A stretch of DNA of 64,000 nucleotides from Allolobophora icterica. Lineage: Eukaryota; Annelida; Clitellata; Crassiclitellata; Lumbricidae. The notes below the pieces were generated by a model. That model was not told where the DNA came from. It saw nothing but the letters and a program-made list of their open reading frames with translations, and searched no databases. The position numbers and the translations under genes were made by a program. How positions within the stretch are numbered: position 1 is the stretch's first letter; the number at the start of each line of letters is the position of its first letter. The stretch spans positions 3,936,405 through 4,000,404 of the forward strand of contig OY744616.1 of the NCBI GenBank assembly GCA_963556255.1, written 5' to 3'. Below, one piece after another: positions 54,287 to 64,000 of this stretch.

Positions 54287-54384
54287 TATATATAGAATCC
54301 TTGGACTAGCGCATATACGGTGGCGTTCATTAAATTTATCGCAGTGCGCTTCGAGTAGCTTCTCCCGCTTCGTTCAACATGTAA
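54287..54384 (+). promoter_or_regulatory. Orphan TATA box and splice-donor-like motif
   Basis: ACCTATATATAGAA (about 54285) is followed about 90 bp later by a pyrimidine-rich TCTCCCGCTTCGTTCAACAT directly abutting GTAAGT. This looks like a short first exon with a split start codon, on the plus strand. No downstream exon can be identified before a hAT element begins at 54441. Confidence 0.3.
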
Positions 54385-54440
54385 GTTCCATGTTCTGCTC
54401 ATTGATGATATTTCTGTCCTTGATGAAGTTTAACATCATT

Positions 54441-55689
54441 TAGTGGTGCACAACCTCCGGCCCGCGGGCCAAATCTGGCCCCCGACGAGTCGTCATGTGG
54501 CCCGCGATGTCCAACAGGAAAAGCGACTATTTATGAGCCAGCACTGACATTAAGTCTAAAGTTACTTGCACACTGTGGTCATTGGAATAACCATCAGTCT
54601 TGTTGTCAAGACCTTAAACCTCAAGACCAAGACCAAGACCAAGACCTTGAACCTCAAGACCAAGACCAAGACCAAGACCTTGAACCTCGAGACCAAGACC
54701 AAGACCAAGACTTTGAACCTCGAGACCAAGACCAAGACCAAGACCTTGAACCTCAAGACCAAGACCAAGACCAAGACTTCTAAAAATTGTCAAGTCGGAA
54801 TATTCGCTATTTTAATGAAAACATGAGTCTTTTATTTTATTCAAGCAAATTAACTTTAAATGCAAACTGCAGAGAAATCCGAATTTGTATTCAAAAGTCC
54901 TTCATGCAAACTCTTATACCAATTGCCTTTTGTATTTTATAAAAACCAATTCGCTCAGAATTTTCTGACCAAGACGTGCCTGGTGGGCCTCATAAAAATT
55001 CCGCCATGTGAAAAAATACGTTCTACATGTGCTGAAGTCGCTGACACACACAGAGTAGCTTTTCAAGCACTGGATGTAAATGTACAGATAGTGAGTCCTT
55101 TTGAAATCTTCCCATGGTTTATCATACCGTCTGATACAGAATAACTGTTGCTGCTGCCAATGGGTTTTCCTGACCAACATGACTTGTATCCATCCACAGA
55201 TATTGGTCGTATGATGCAAGCAGGCTTGATACAGAATTCTTGAGTTCTGTTAAATGACTGTTCATATTGACAGCCGGTCTTGGTCTTGGTCTTGCGAGAC
55301 CAAGACCAAGACTTTGAACCTCAAGACCAAGACCAAGACCAAGACCTTGAACCTCAAGACCAAGACCAAGACCAAGACCTTGAACCTCAAGACCAAGACC
55401 AAGACCAAGACTTTTAAAAACGAACTCGAGTGCACTCGAGACCAAGACCTTGGTCTCGAGGATAACAAGACTGATAACCATCAGTATTATAGTAATATAG
55501 ATGCACCACGAGTCCCCTTCCTCTATGACTTTTTATATTTACTTTTATACTTGTTTTAGTGCACACATTATCTTCATAAATTTTGACATGCATTCATCCC
55601 AACTAAGCGGAGTCATCACTTGTTTGGCCCCCGAAGGGTTCAAAGAAATCGTTTAGTGGCCCTTGGCCGAAAAAGGTTGTGCACCACTG
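54441..55689. mobile_element. hAT-like element interrupted by another hAT
   Basis: Ends AGTGGTGCACAACCT and AGGTTGTGCACCACT form a perfect inverted repeat, next to GGCCCGCGGGCCAAATCTGG and GTGGCCCTTGGCC, a typical hAT subterminal pattern. Removing 54595-55473 plus one target duplication leaves a short non-autonomous element of about 360 bp. Confidence 0.75.
54595..55473. mobile_element. Non-autonomous hAT element with internal minisatellites (copy 3)
   Basis: 879 bp; perfect 8-bp target duplication ATAACCAT (54587-54594 and 55474-55481). Ends CAGTCTTGTTGTC and GATAACAAGACTG. The left array has about four 33-bp units and the right array three. The centre matches the other copies (CCAATTCGCTCAGAATTTTC, TTTTCCTGACCAACA). 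It is nested in another hAT element. Confidence 0.93.
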
Positions 55690-55699
55690 ATTATTTTAG

Positions 55700-55930
55700 G
55701 CTATAAAATGTAAATGTAAATGTACGCGACTTTCTATAGCGACCGTATATGGCCTCGACCCTGCTCATTTTTCAATGAATTGATCGGGTGAGATCCTTCA
55801 CCACCGCTGCCTGTTTCAAAAGGCGTCACGCCATTTAAGATATCCCCATAATGAGCACCTCTGATTGTTAGGGAGGCGCTATATAAAAATAAATATTTAA
55901 GACACCAAATATGCTGCAATCACTCACAGT
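55700..55930. other. LINE-like 3' end, no gene
   Basis: Contains TTAGGGAGGCGCTATATAAA, the 3' hallmark of L2/CR1-like elements, with upstream sequence too decayed to read. Confidence 0.45.
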
Positions 55931-56016
55931 CACACAATTTCGTCTCTGTTGCAGTCGAAGCCGCAGGAAGCAGGCACACCGAATCACTGGAATTTGTACA
56001 AGAACTGGGAAGTAAG

Positions 56017-56231
56017 CAGGGCTGTAGGCCTAGTGGTAAAATTAGAGGTGAGTACACGCTACCGGTTAGTTTTCCGAAACAAATTAGAGGTGAGTATACG
56101 CTATAGTATTTTGTGAGTATACACTACAGTATTTTAATATGAATAAATATAAATATTTTGCGAGGTGAGTATACGGTCTCTAGAGGTGAGTATACGCTGT
56201 ATACCCGCGTATACCCTCGACTACAGCCCTG
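56017..56231. mobile_element. hAT-type MITE (215 bp) with GAGGTGAGTATACG repeats
   Basis: Perfect termini CAGGGCTGTAG and CTACAGCCCTG; perfect 8-bp target duplication GAAGTAAG (56009-56016 and 56232-56239). The inside carries four or five copies of GAGGTGAGTATACG. Confidence 0.93.
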
Positions 56232-56343
56232 GAAGTAAGACTTCGGAGGTGACAGAAATACTGTCAGCCGTGCCAGGGTGAGAATTGACGGGAGGGGTTG
56301 GGGTTCAACCCCTAGTCTTTCTTATAACCCATAAGTTAAGTCT

Positions 56344-56612
56344 TAGAGTAGTGGTAACATCACTGGCGTGAAGAGCAAGCGGTAGCGGGATCGCTTCCCG
56401 CAACCCTCCCAAAAAGGTCCACTAAACCTATTTTCATTCGCGAGATGGCGCGTTGTTAAAATGAGATGTAGGACGTGATGGGCGCCTTGCATGGCTGCCG
56501 TGTACAGTTAAATTCGACTCCTGTAATAACTTGTGATCATCCGTTCATACTGATTTGTAATCATACTGCGTCATTGTCAGTTTGAAGATATTAAACGAAT
56601 AATATTATTCAT
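56344..56612 (+). mobile_element. tRNA-derived SINE, family 1 (second subfamily)
   Basis: A-box-like TAGAGTAGTGGTAACATCAC, B region GGGATCGCTTCCC, body TTGCATGGCTGCCGTGTACA, tail CTGCGTCATTGTCAGTTTGA with ATAATATTATT. Confidence 0.82.
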
Positions 56613-56710
56613 TGCACACCGCAGGGGTCGTTTCAACCCCCCGCCCCCAGTTGTGCTAATACCGTGCATATAGTTTAGTATTTTCTTTCACAAATCACTG
56701 TGGGCTACTA

Positions 56711-56931
56711 ATTCAAAATATGACAAAAGTTCATTTGATAGTTCATAAAACAGTTTATTGAACATATGACAAAAGAGTTCATTTGACAGATCACAAAACA
56801 GTTTCTTGAACATATGACAAAAGAGTTCTGACAGATCACAAAACAATTTATTGAACCTATGACAAAAGAGTTCATTTGACAGATCACAAACCAGTTTATT
56901 GAACATATGACAAACAGAATGACAAAAATGA
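56711..56931 (-). repeat. 48-bp minisatellite, about 4.5 units
   Basis: Unit word TTGAACATATGACAAAAGAG followed by TTCATTTGACAGATCACAAA. The Cys/Phe-rich open frames read across it on the minus strand are repeat products. Confidence 0.85.
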
Positions 56932-56934
56932 GTA

Positions 56935-57895
56935 GCAAGGATCACAGAAATCTGAAACGATGAATAAATTATGAAATTGAACGGCGTCAAAACAATCAAA
57001 TGACCCGTCTCAACTAAACCGAACATTTTATGGCAGAGTTAAAAACCATTTGCTTTATACAACTTTACCTAATCACTTAGATGGAAATACCATTACAAGT
57101 ACTAACAAACCGTTCAAACAAATGTACCATTACTACCACAACACAGGATTGAACAAACGTGTAATCAGAACTTTATATAGCACTATTACAGAGACCAATC
57201 TGGACTAGTCTGAATGATGTCAAAGTTAACCAACTTAAGAAAATTTTTGAAATTATTTGTAGACATTCCAAAGAACCTAAGTAAGAATAACTTGGCAAGC
57301 AAACTCCAATGCTACAGAACAGTTGAATCCATCATATTTACACAAATATTATTCTTAAATTGTGAAATAATTGCTTAAGGCATCATGACCAATTTCAGGA
57401 AGTGACTTCTTAAAAGTGGAAATGCTAAAGGGCTTCATAGTGTATCCCATTGAAAGGATGATTTTCCCATAATTTCCACTCCTGCCTAGATACCCTTCAG
57501 GGTATCTCCTGTTTAAGTATAATTTTCTCAGTATAATTTGCTTCTGTGTTAACAGCTAATCCTCTTAACGATTTTCCACATCAAATGTCTAGTAGCATAT
57601 CACACTTATTGTGACCCAAAACCACACATTACAGACGACCTTTTTCAAGTAACCACACAAAACTGTCTGGTTGCAGGTGATAACAAATAAGATTCCACAC
57701 CAGCTTACACCCATCAATCCTTTTGCCACAGTAATGTGTCAGGTGTCATTAGTACATCAATTGTGTCGTCGGTTATGCCTGGTGCTTTATACACCGGCAC
57801 AATACAAGTTACTAATTAGTAATCACGGTTACATGCATGTGCTACTTAAAATAACAAACATCGTACTAGTAACTATGACATAATATAAAAAACTG
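56935..57895. other. Unique sequence, no gene seen
   Basis: AT-rich sequence with no repeat, RNA gene or domain that I recognise. Confidence 0.4.
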
Positions 57896-57897
57896 CA

Positions 57898-58088
57898 TAT
57901 TACATTGCCCTCCTTTCACAGTTCAGAAGTGCACACACGACCATATGACAGAACATCGATGGTGCTGAGCAATTGTGAGTGAAGGACTTGCTCAAGGTCC
58001 TTACACAGTGAACGCCTCAGTGGAGGCTCAAACCCACATTTTCCGAGTTACACGTCGAGCGTTCTAACCAGTCGGCTACTGTGCCCAA
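57898..58088 (-). mobile_element. SINE family 2, full-length looking
   Basis: On the minus strand: head AGCCGACTGGTTAGAACGCT (A box), B box GGGTTTGAGCC, body AAGGACCTTGAGCAAGTCCT, and the LINE-shared tail GTGCACTTCTGAACTGTGAA then GGAGGGCAATGTAA. Confidence 0.85.
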
Positions 58089-58206
58089 GACATTATTCAA
58101 CAGATGATAGCCATAATGACATATGGTTTCAGTAATGATCACCTGTACTGCATGGTTCAAACTCATCCTACAGCAACAAAGACCGAAATTAATGGTCGTT
58201 CACATG

Positions 58207-58528
58207 CATAGGCGTAATTTGTGGGGGGAACGAGGGGTACCCGTACCCCCACTTTTTGGACTGGGGGTACTGTACCCCCCACTTTTTAAACAATGCCAAT
58301 CAATATTTTTGTTATTGTGCCTTCCCAGAGAATGCAGTCTCTGCCAAGGTGTGAAAGTACTTAGATACACATGTAAACCGAGACCCAAAATTAATGAGAA
58401 TACTGACAGGGAATATGTTCAAAATGGCCACCATGCGAAAAGCGAAAGTGGAGAAGAAATTGGTACCCCCCACTTTTTAGACCAAAGTATTGGTACCCCG
58501 CACTTTTTAGACTAAAGTTACGCTCCTG
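58207..58528. mobile_element. hAT-type MITE (322 bp)
   Basis: Ends CATAGGCGTAA and TTACGCTCCTG; perfect 8-bp target duplication TTCACATG (58199-58206 and 58529-58536). It contains several GTACCCCCCACTTTTT words. Confidence 0.9.
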
Positions 58529-58539
58529 TTCACATGTTA

Positions 58540-61500
58540 TTATATGAAGATGAAGAAGAGAAAATCAAGCCACAAAGAGAGATTGACGAAGAAGAAGAAA
58601 CTCAATCAGACAAGAAACTTTCATGAACCAAACTTTACCATACAAATAATAACTAACTAAATCACAATGACAATTAAATAACGAACGTCTCTTACTGCAT
58701 ATACCAAAACCAAAGGACACTTGCCCAATGAACTGCAACCAAGATGGTGGAGTGAAGAAAACCCATTCTACCTCCAGTCTCCTCACTGGGGTTTTCTGGT
58801 TGGAAATTTGCAAAAAACTGTTCAAGTCAAATCAGCATGAATGTCTATTGAACTGCAAATAAAAACATGGATGCAACACTAACAGAGAGATGTGATAAAT
58901 ACTGGACAACGATTTGAATGCTTTATGATTTGGGTATATCATGATTTTGGAATTTTAGTCACTTGATTATTTTGTTTTTGGACATTTTATGAATTCAGTC
59001 TTGGTGATTTGTGTATTTTATGATTTTGGAATTTTATGGTTTGATTATTCTGTGATCTGGAAGTCTTGTGATTTTGGTTTTTTATGATTTTGACAGATTA
59101 TGAATTGAGTGTTTCATGAGTTGTGCACTTTCTGGTTTCAAATCCAAACCCATATGAACTTTAAAGTTTTACACCAAGCCCAGTACATCTGCACTTAAAC
59201 ACTCTGCACAAACACAGTCCATATCATTGTAAACATGGGATATACCAACATAACAATTACAAGTAGAATGTTTATTGTAATTCACAGTTGAAATAAACAC
59301 CACTGAACTAAAGCAGATGCAAATTCTGGTACAAAAGCAATTTTCAGCTTAAGCCAAACCACAACGTTCAACGCACATCAATCCATCCATTCATTCATCA
59401 TTCACTCACTTATCCATTCATCCATCCATTCACATTCATCCATCCATTCACTCATTCGTTTGTTCACTAATTCATCCATCGATTTACTGACGCATTCATC
59501 CAACAAATTAATAAACTAAAGTACAACACTTCCATAAACTTTCAAAATTGAAGACAGCATTTTTAAATTCAACAAGTGTAATTGTAATAATAGTAACTTC
59601 TATTGTGCTGGTGTCTAACGCACAAGGCATCAATCTATGACACACCAAAACCAAGCCATAATGTCAATATCCAGAAGATCATTCCACAAGATAGTGAGGC
59701 AGCCTACGGTGGATAAGCGATCTGGAAAAGGTAAGTCGTCATTTGAGAATGAAATGACATGACCAACTGAGCAGATAATTGGACAGAAACCGGAAGACAG
59801 TCCCAAATCTAGGTGCAGCAACCAAAAAAGCTCGTTCACCAAATACAGTTCTTGTTTTTAGTACTTAAGCACAATTTAATTAATTAAAAGAAACAAAAGT
59901 TAAAAATTCCTTGCTCCACAGAGTCTAGAGTGTAACAGACATACACAAAAAGACTAGTCAATTACTTTCAATACAGAAACAACTTAGACTCATGTAAATC
60001 TGACTCTGGACATTACTGAACTCCTAAACATGAACATTTCTAAGATATTTTAATTGTCATCGAACATTTATAAAAGCCCCACTGAACGATTCAGAGGTGC
60101 TCCCAACCCAAATCGGTGCTATCACTAACAAATAAAATGGACTTCAGGCGGTTCTGGAACAAGGGAAGAGAAAGGCTGAGGAACTCAAGCCGCAATTCCT
60201 GTGGAAGATATAGTATGGAGAGTCATGAAGTACCTCACCTCTTGACACTGCATTTTTCTGTAAGAAAGGTGGTTAACAGACCATCCCCAGACATGCACTG
60301 GGAGACACTCTCCACATTTACTATGCTCCTGCCCCAGGTCTTCCTTCCCAAGTCTCTCCCCGCGGCTTTCTACCGCAAACTGCACAACCGCATATGACTA
60401 GTGGGATATGAAAGAATTACCAATATACATGAATTCCTACAACTGCTTTTGATCAGCAGCATATCACACATGTACATAGCAAACAGTCTGTCATGTATGT
60501 AATACTGAAATAACTGAATACCAACACTTAACATACAGGACTCTATGCAAGACAGGTCACACATCTGATTACCAATATTAGCCAGACATGGTCCTGTATG
60601 AGAGATCCGAGTAATATTACTGGAGGAAAGCCAGAGCCCGCATTACGAGATATGCAGGTCAACAATAATTTTATTCTTATTATTAAGCATGTTGATTAAG
60701 AGTATGACATAAATTACGAACTGGTTAACACTTCATCGACGACAGCGTACTAAAAGCGAGTGGGAACCAATGCACTTCATCATTAAACAGTAAAAGAGAA
60801 GTTGTTAATTTAGAAGTTGGTGATTTACATAAAGTAAGTAAGTAAGTATGTTCTTTAACATGGCTCTACAAACCATTGTACAGAGTATTCATTCACGAAG
60901 TGTGCATTCACAATTTTTAAATCTGAAATGGAAGGTTCTTCAAAGATCATTTGCTTCAAGTACAAACATATCACAAACAACAACACAACCATCTGAAGTT
61001 TATATTGACTCACAAAAAATTAAACCCAATTTTTATACACTATGTGAACAAAAATCTGAACCCAAAGTACAATTCTATGGGCCATCATTACTCTAATGCT
61101 TTACAATCTTGGGTTAATGCGGATGGACTCAACTCTGCACCATTCTATAATATGTGTCACCACAGACTTTCATGTTTATGCTTTAACGATATAAAGTAAT
61201 ATTTACTTATTACTAACACCATACCCCCACAGCACAAATCACCAAAAACATCTTGGGACTAAACGGATTAACTTATGAATTGTCTCTACATCATATTTTG
61301 AACAACTTCCACATTCACTCATTTTACATCTTGGGTCTAGATCGGTCTATATCGTAATCATCATAATCTCGAAATTTCTGCAGCACACAAAAAGCAAAGT
61401 TGCAGGAACGAGCTTATTCACAGGCACTTAGTCAAAACATATTCGATGTGGCAGAGGGTGAAATTGCTTCCAGGTCACGATCTAAAAGACCAGGCATGCA

Positions 61501-61975
61501 GACAGTCTGACGATATCGATGTTACCACATTCTGAAGAAATTCAACATTTGTACCCAAACAGTAAGTAAACTAATTCCACATCTTGGGCCACACGGTTAG
61601 CAGTATGACAATATTCACACATTCCTAACACCACATCCAAACCGAATCAACAACTCCGTTCTCCAGGGTTTTATCTGACTAAGCACCACTGAACAAGTTG
61701 GTCTACCTGGTTTTACTTATTGATACTTTAATATACAAACAAACTGTCCACAAGTTGCCCACTTCACATACAAAGGAGAATTAAGCTTCCACTAGTATCA
61801 GAGTTGTAGTAGTATTTCGTAAATACATCATCAAAAAAATTGGTTGTTCGAACATCTATTACAATAAATAAGCGTCAAGAAATCTCACAATACATACTAT
61901 GCATGGGACTTAGAGTTTCTTTTCTTACAGTTGAGCATAGAACTCTGTTGAAAAGTCATCAACAGATCACACTGA
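58540..61975. other. Long stretch without a recognisable gene
   Basis: Includes TTTTATGATTTTGGAA-type simple repeats (about 58920-59130) and (ATCC/ATTC)n-like words (about 59385-59510). Short open frames at about 60116-60397 and 60848-61096 have no recognisable domain. It could hold untranslated or long non-coding exons, but nothing in the sequence proves it. Confidence 0.4.
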
Positions 61976-61979
61976 GAAT

Positions 61980-62250
61980 TTTCATGTCCAGGATTTGCTC
62001 AAATCCTCTACACAGTGAAGGGCTACAATCTGAGTCCTCTGTCTTAGAAAAAACGCGCTCAACCAACCAGTCATCATTTTGTACATTTCTGGTGGGGCTG
62101 TTTGATTGGTTAGAGCTCAATTAGGCTTGTAATGAGGAGAGTGTGGGTTCAAACTTCCCCCAAAGTAGTTACTGGATAGGGTCCTTGAGCAAGTCCTTCA
62201 CAATCAGTCATGTCTGTAGTTAGACATATGCTCAAACTGTGTTAAAGGAC
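61980..62250. mobile_element. Two opposed SINE family 2 fragments
   Basis: About 61985-62085 is in reverse (GGATTTGCTCAAATCCTCTA) and about 62090-62250 forward (TTGGTTAGAGCTC A box region, GTGGGTTCAAAC B box, GGGTCCTTGAGCAAGTCCTT). Confidence 0.65.
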
Positions 62251-62300
62251 TGGCTTTCATATGGCTAAGTGAACCGTCATAAAAAGGTCCCTGGTCAGGT

Positions 62301-62350
62301 GTCTGGGCAGCCGACCAAAGAGTGCCACCTCTTCTGTCGGCTGCCCAGAC
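62301..62350. repeat. Perfect 15-bp inverted repeat
   Basis: GTCTGGGCAGCCGAC (62301-62315) and its exact complement (62336-62350), 20-nt loop, at the 5' edge of a LINE 3'-end fragment. Confidence 0.85.
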
Positions 62351-62575
62351 TCCTGACTGTCCCTCGTATGCATACTGCAACAGTTCAGTCCAGAAGCTTT
62401 GTCTATGTTCAGTCCACCAGCTGGTATCGCCTTTCTAGAGAGCTGCGGCTCGAACTTCTCAGTTTGTCCCTTCCATAGTTTCGCAAGTGCCTGAAATCTG
62501 TTCTATTCTACAGTAATTTCACTGGTTCGGGTCGGGAGCGCCACTGACGAGTTTTTTCTTGCAGTGGCAATTTAT
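62330..62575 (+). mobile_element. L2/CR1-like LINE 3'-end fragment
   Basis: Reads QSRSFVYVQSTSWYRLSREL, the decayed 'SFSVVGPxxWNxLP' signature, followed by GGGTCGGGAGCGCCACTGA and TTATAAATG. Confidence 0.6.
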
Positions 62576-62579
62576 AAAT

Positions 62580-63119
62580 GTCAGATAAGACTCACAATTA
62601 CAAAGTCATGGTCCTAAGTGAAAGTCAATAAGGTACGATACTCCAAAGTGGGATTTAGGGAAAGTGCATACTTTTTAAGGAGACAGTTGCACTGGCATTG
62701 GTGTCACAAATCCCAATGTCTTAGGCTCAGGGATAGCTCCTCGCCTTTTACTTCCCATCTTACACCGGTATCAAACAAAACTGCTTGGTGACAGAGGCAC
62801 ATGTAAGTAAACAATATGAGCAGGTCATGACCCAGAGTTCCCTCAGCAGGCTCTAACCTGCAACAATTAGGACACGGACTCAGCATGCTAACTGAATAGA
62901 AAACGTTGTTCATCTTACGCTGAACTCAAGTGAGAATCCATATCCCCAGACGAATTACCACAAAAGAATTAATTTCATAATGAATCATATACTACGACAT
63001 CCCAATGCATAAATAAATAAAAGTTATTTACCATAAACTCCCTTCAATGTCTGCTAGGAACTAGAATTGACTATATATACAATTATCTCTTCTTCGTAAT
63101 TTCACCGTACTACCACAGT
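62580..63119. other. Unique sequence, no gene seen
   Basis: No repeat, RNA gene or coding signature recognised. Confidence 0.4.
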
Positions 63120-63192
63120 TTGCCAATTACAAAAACTTTGCCAATTACAAGTACTTGGCCAATTACAAGTACTCTGCCAATTACAAGTACTC
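63120..63192 (+). repeat. Short tandem repeat, four units of about 20 bp
   Basis: GCCAATTACAAGTACT and variants, four times, spaced 18-23 bp. Confidence 0.85.
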
Positions 63193-63419
63193 ATATGACA
63201 TAACGGAAAAGTCCGGCTACTCAGAAGGTCACAGTTGCAGCAACTTTCCAACTGAAGTCGTTGTCAACAGCACTTTTTCGAATTATTAACAGTTCGACTC
63301 GAGAGGTTCAACGTCGATGAATTTCCTTCGGACAGACTCTGCGTTCCGCCGTGGATTCGTTTCAACTCCTGAAAATCGGTTAAAAAAGAAGCGGTAATAC
63401 GCTGACGAAGAAGAAGAAT

Positions 63420-63540
63420 GAGGAGGGAAGGGGAGATGGAGGAAGAGAGGTGGAGGAGGAAGAAGAAGAGGAAGAAAGAGGAACAGGAGCAGGTGGAGGA
63501 GAGAAGGAAAAGGAGCAAGAGGAAGAGGATGAAGAGCATT
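63420..63540 (+). repeat. Purine-rich GGA/GAA tract
   Basis: Irregular (GGAGGAA)n sequence; the poly-Glu frame read through it is an artefact of composition. Confidence 0.7.
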
Positions 63541-63559
63541 CCTTTAAGCTAGCCTGTGG

Positions 63560-63835
63560 CAGACATGAACTTGAAGTAATAGAAACTTCAGCGGGAAAAG
63601 GGATACTCTTAGTTCCATTTGCTCGTTCCACGACTATGCAAAATCGAGCTTTTTCAGTGGTGGGTCCGGTAGTCTGGAATAGACTTCCCTTAGAGCTCTG
63701 CATGTGCCCTGGGGTCACCCCTGGCATATTTCTTGCAAAACTTAAAACTGTCTTATATGAACGTGCTGGTGTCGGGAGCGCCTTGGAGTAGTTTCCTTGA
63801 AGGGGCGCTATATAAATCTTCGAATGAATGAATGA
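63560..63835 (+). mobile_element. L2/CR1-like LINE 3'-end fragment with (GAAT)n tail
   Basis: Reads RSTTMQNRAFSVVGPVVWNR, then LKTVLYERAGVGSALE and a stop. The hallmark GAAGGGGCGCTATATAAATC and GAATGAATGAATGAA follow. It is 5'-truncated. Confidence 0.85.
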
Positions 63836-63839
63836 ATGA

Positions 63840-64000
63840 ACTTCATTTTCTTAGCCTCGGCATATGGCATATGGTCAGCCAATCCTCTCCCTTGCCATCT
63901 CATCCTCCTATCAACTATGTACGGTCCGAGTACTCCTCATAGATGAGTTGGCTAGGGGGCACAGGCGTCAAATGAACCGTGCTTAAAATGCTACAGTAAA
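63840..64000 (-). mobile_element. SINE family 3, partial at window edge
   Basis: The reverse complement begins with the family 3 end CTTCATTTTCTTAGCCTCGG, then GGCATATGGTCAGCCAATCC. The head lies beyond or near the window end. Confidence 0.7.

Noticed and set aside
56688..57026. Cys/Phe-rich repeat protein
   Set aside because: Reading frame across a 48-bp minisatellite, open in more than one frame.
57985..58088. Possible tRNA gene (good A and B boxes)
   Set aside because: It cannot form a full cloverleaf by eye and continues into a SINE body with the family tail. The same applies to the other B-box hits in the window.
60116..60397. 93-codon plus-strand frame
   Set aside because: No motif recognised; an antisense frame of similar length is also open.
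60848..61096. 82-codon frame resembling a mitochondrial presequence (MALQTIVQSIHSRSVHSQF)
   Set aside because: The resemblance is only Arg/Ser composition. No downstream domain, splice continuation or repeat support.
63450..63560. Poly-Glu protein start
   Set aside because: Purine tract joined by chance to the frame of a LINE 3' end; only the latter part has a recognisable signature.

Overview
This window is repeat-rich, intron-containing nuclear DNA from a metazoan. It has spliced genes with GT-AG introns, tRNA-derived SINEs, several LINE clades, hAT-type miniature transposons with 8-bp target duplications, and a Ty3/gypsy element with the Gmr1-type pol order (integrase before RT), an arrangement first described in deuterostomes. 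A marine invertebrate, perhaps an echinoderm or another deuterostome, fits best. The sequence alone does not settle the phylum.

Region 1 (about 1.9-18.1 kb) holds two tandem paralogous genes on the minus strand, called A (2093-5112) and B (9194-14690). Each has three coding exons: a 64-bp signal-peptide exon, a Thr/Ser-rich linker exon and a beta-propeller (NHL-like) exon, joined at identical intron phases. Introns and upstream flanks are also shared, so the pair arose by a segmental tandem duplication of roughly 6-9 kb. B has an enlarged propeller exon. I do not recognise the family beyond the propeller.

Region 2 (about 18.7-28.4 kb) is a nest of retroelements, all on the minus strand. An RTE-like LINE is split by a 5'-truncated L2/CR1-like LINE with a fully open 555-codon RT frame, and again by a complete 5.56-kb LTR element. 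The LTR element has apparently identical 432-bp LTRs and a perfect 5-bp target duplication. Its 1323-aa gag-PR-IN-RNase H polyprotein is open but lacks the RT palm.

Region 3 (about 28.4-48 kb) contains no host gene that I can support. It holds long microsatellites and a nearly intact I/Nimb-like LINE (about 32.6-38.9 kb: ORF1 with three zinc knuckles; ORF2 with endonuclease, RT and RNase H; one frameshift in each). It also holds a dense cluster of one dispersed repeat family carrying small hairpins, two adjacent hAT MITEs, SINEs, and a roughly 245-bp unit repeated three times.

Region 4 (about 48.1-53.6 kb) is the one confidently identified conserved gene: S-formylglutathione hydrolase (esterase D), minus strand. 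Eight coding exons splice to exactly 282 codons plus stop, with the catalytic Ser149, Asp226 and His260 in place. A likely non-coding first exon and a poly(A) signal are visible. Its introns carry SINEs, a LINE fragment and a hAT MITE.

Region 5 (53.6-64 kb) is intergenic: hAT elements (one inserted inside another), SINEs, a 48-bp minisatellite, L2/CR1 3' ends, and several kilobases in which I see no gene.

The most notable items are the secreted Thr-rich/propeller gene pair, the young RT-less Gmr1-like element, and a hAT family that carries expandable 33-bp minisatellites just inside its ends.
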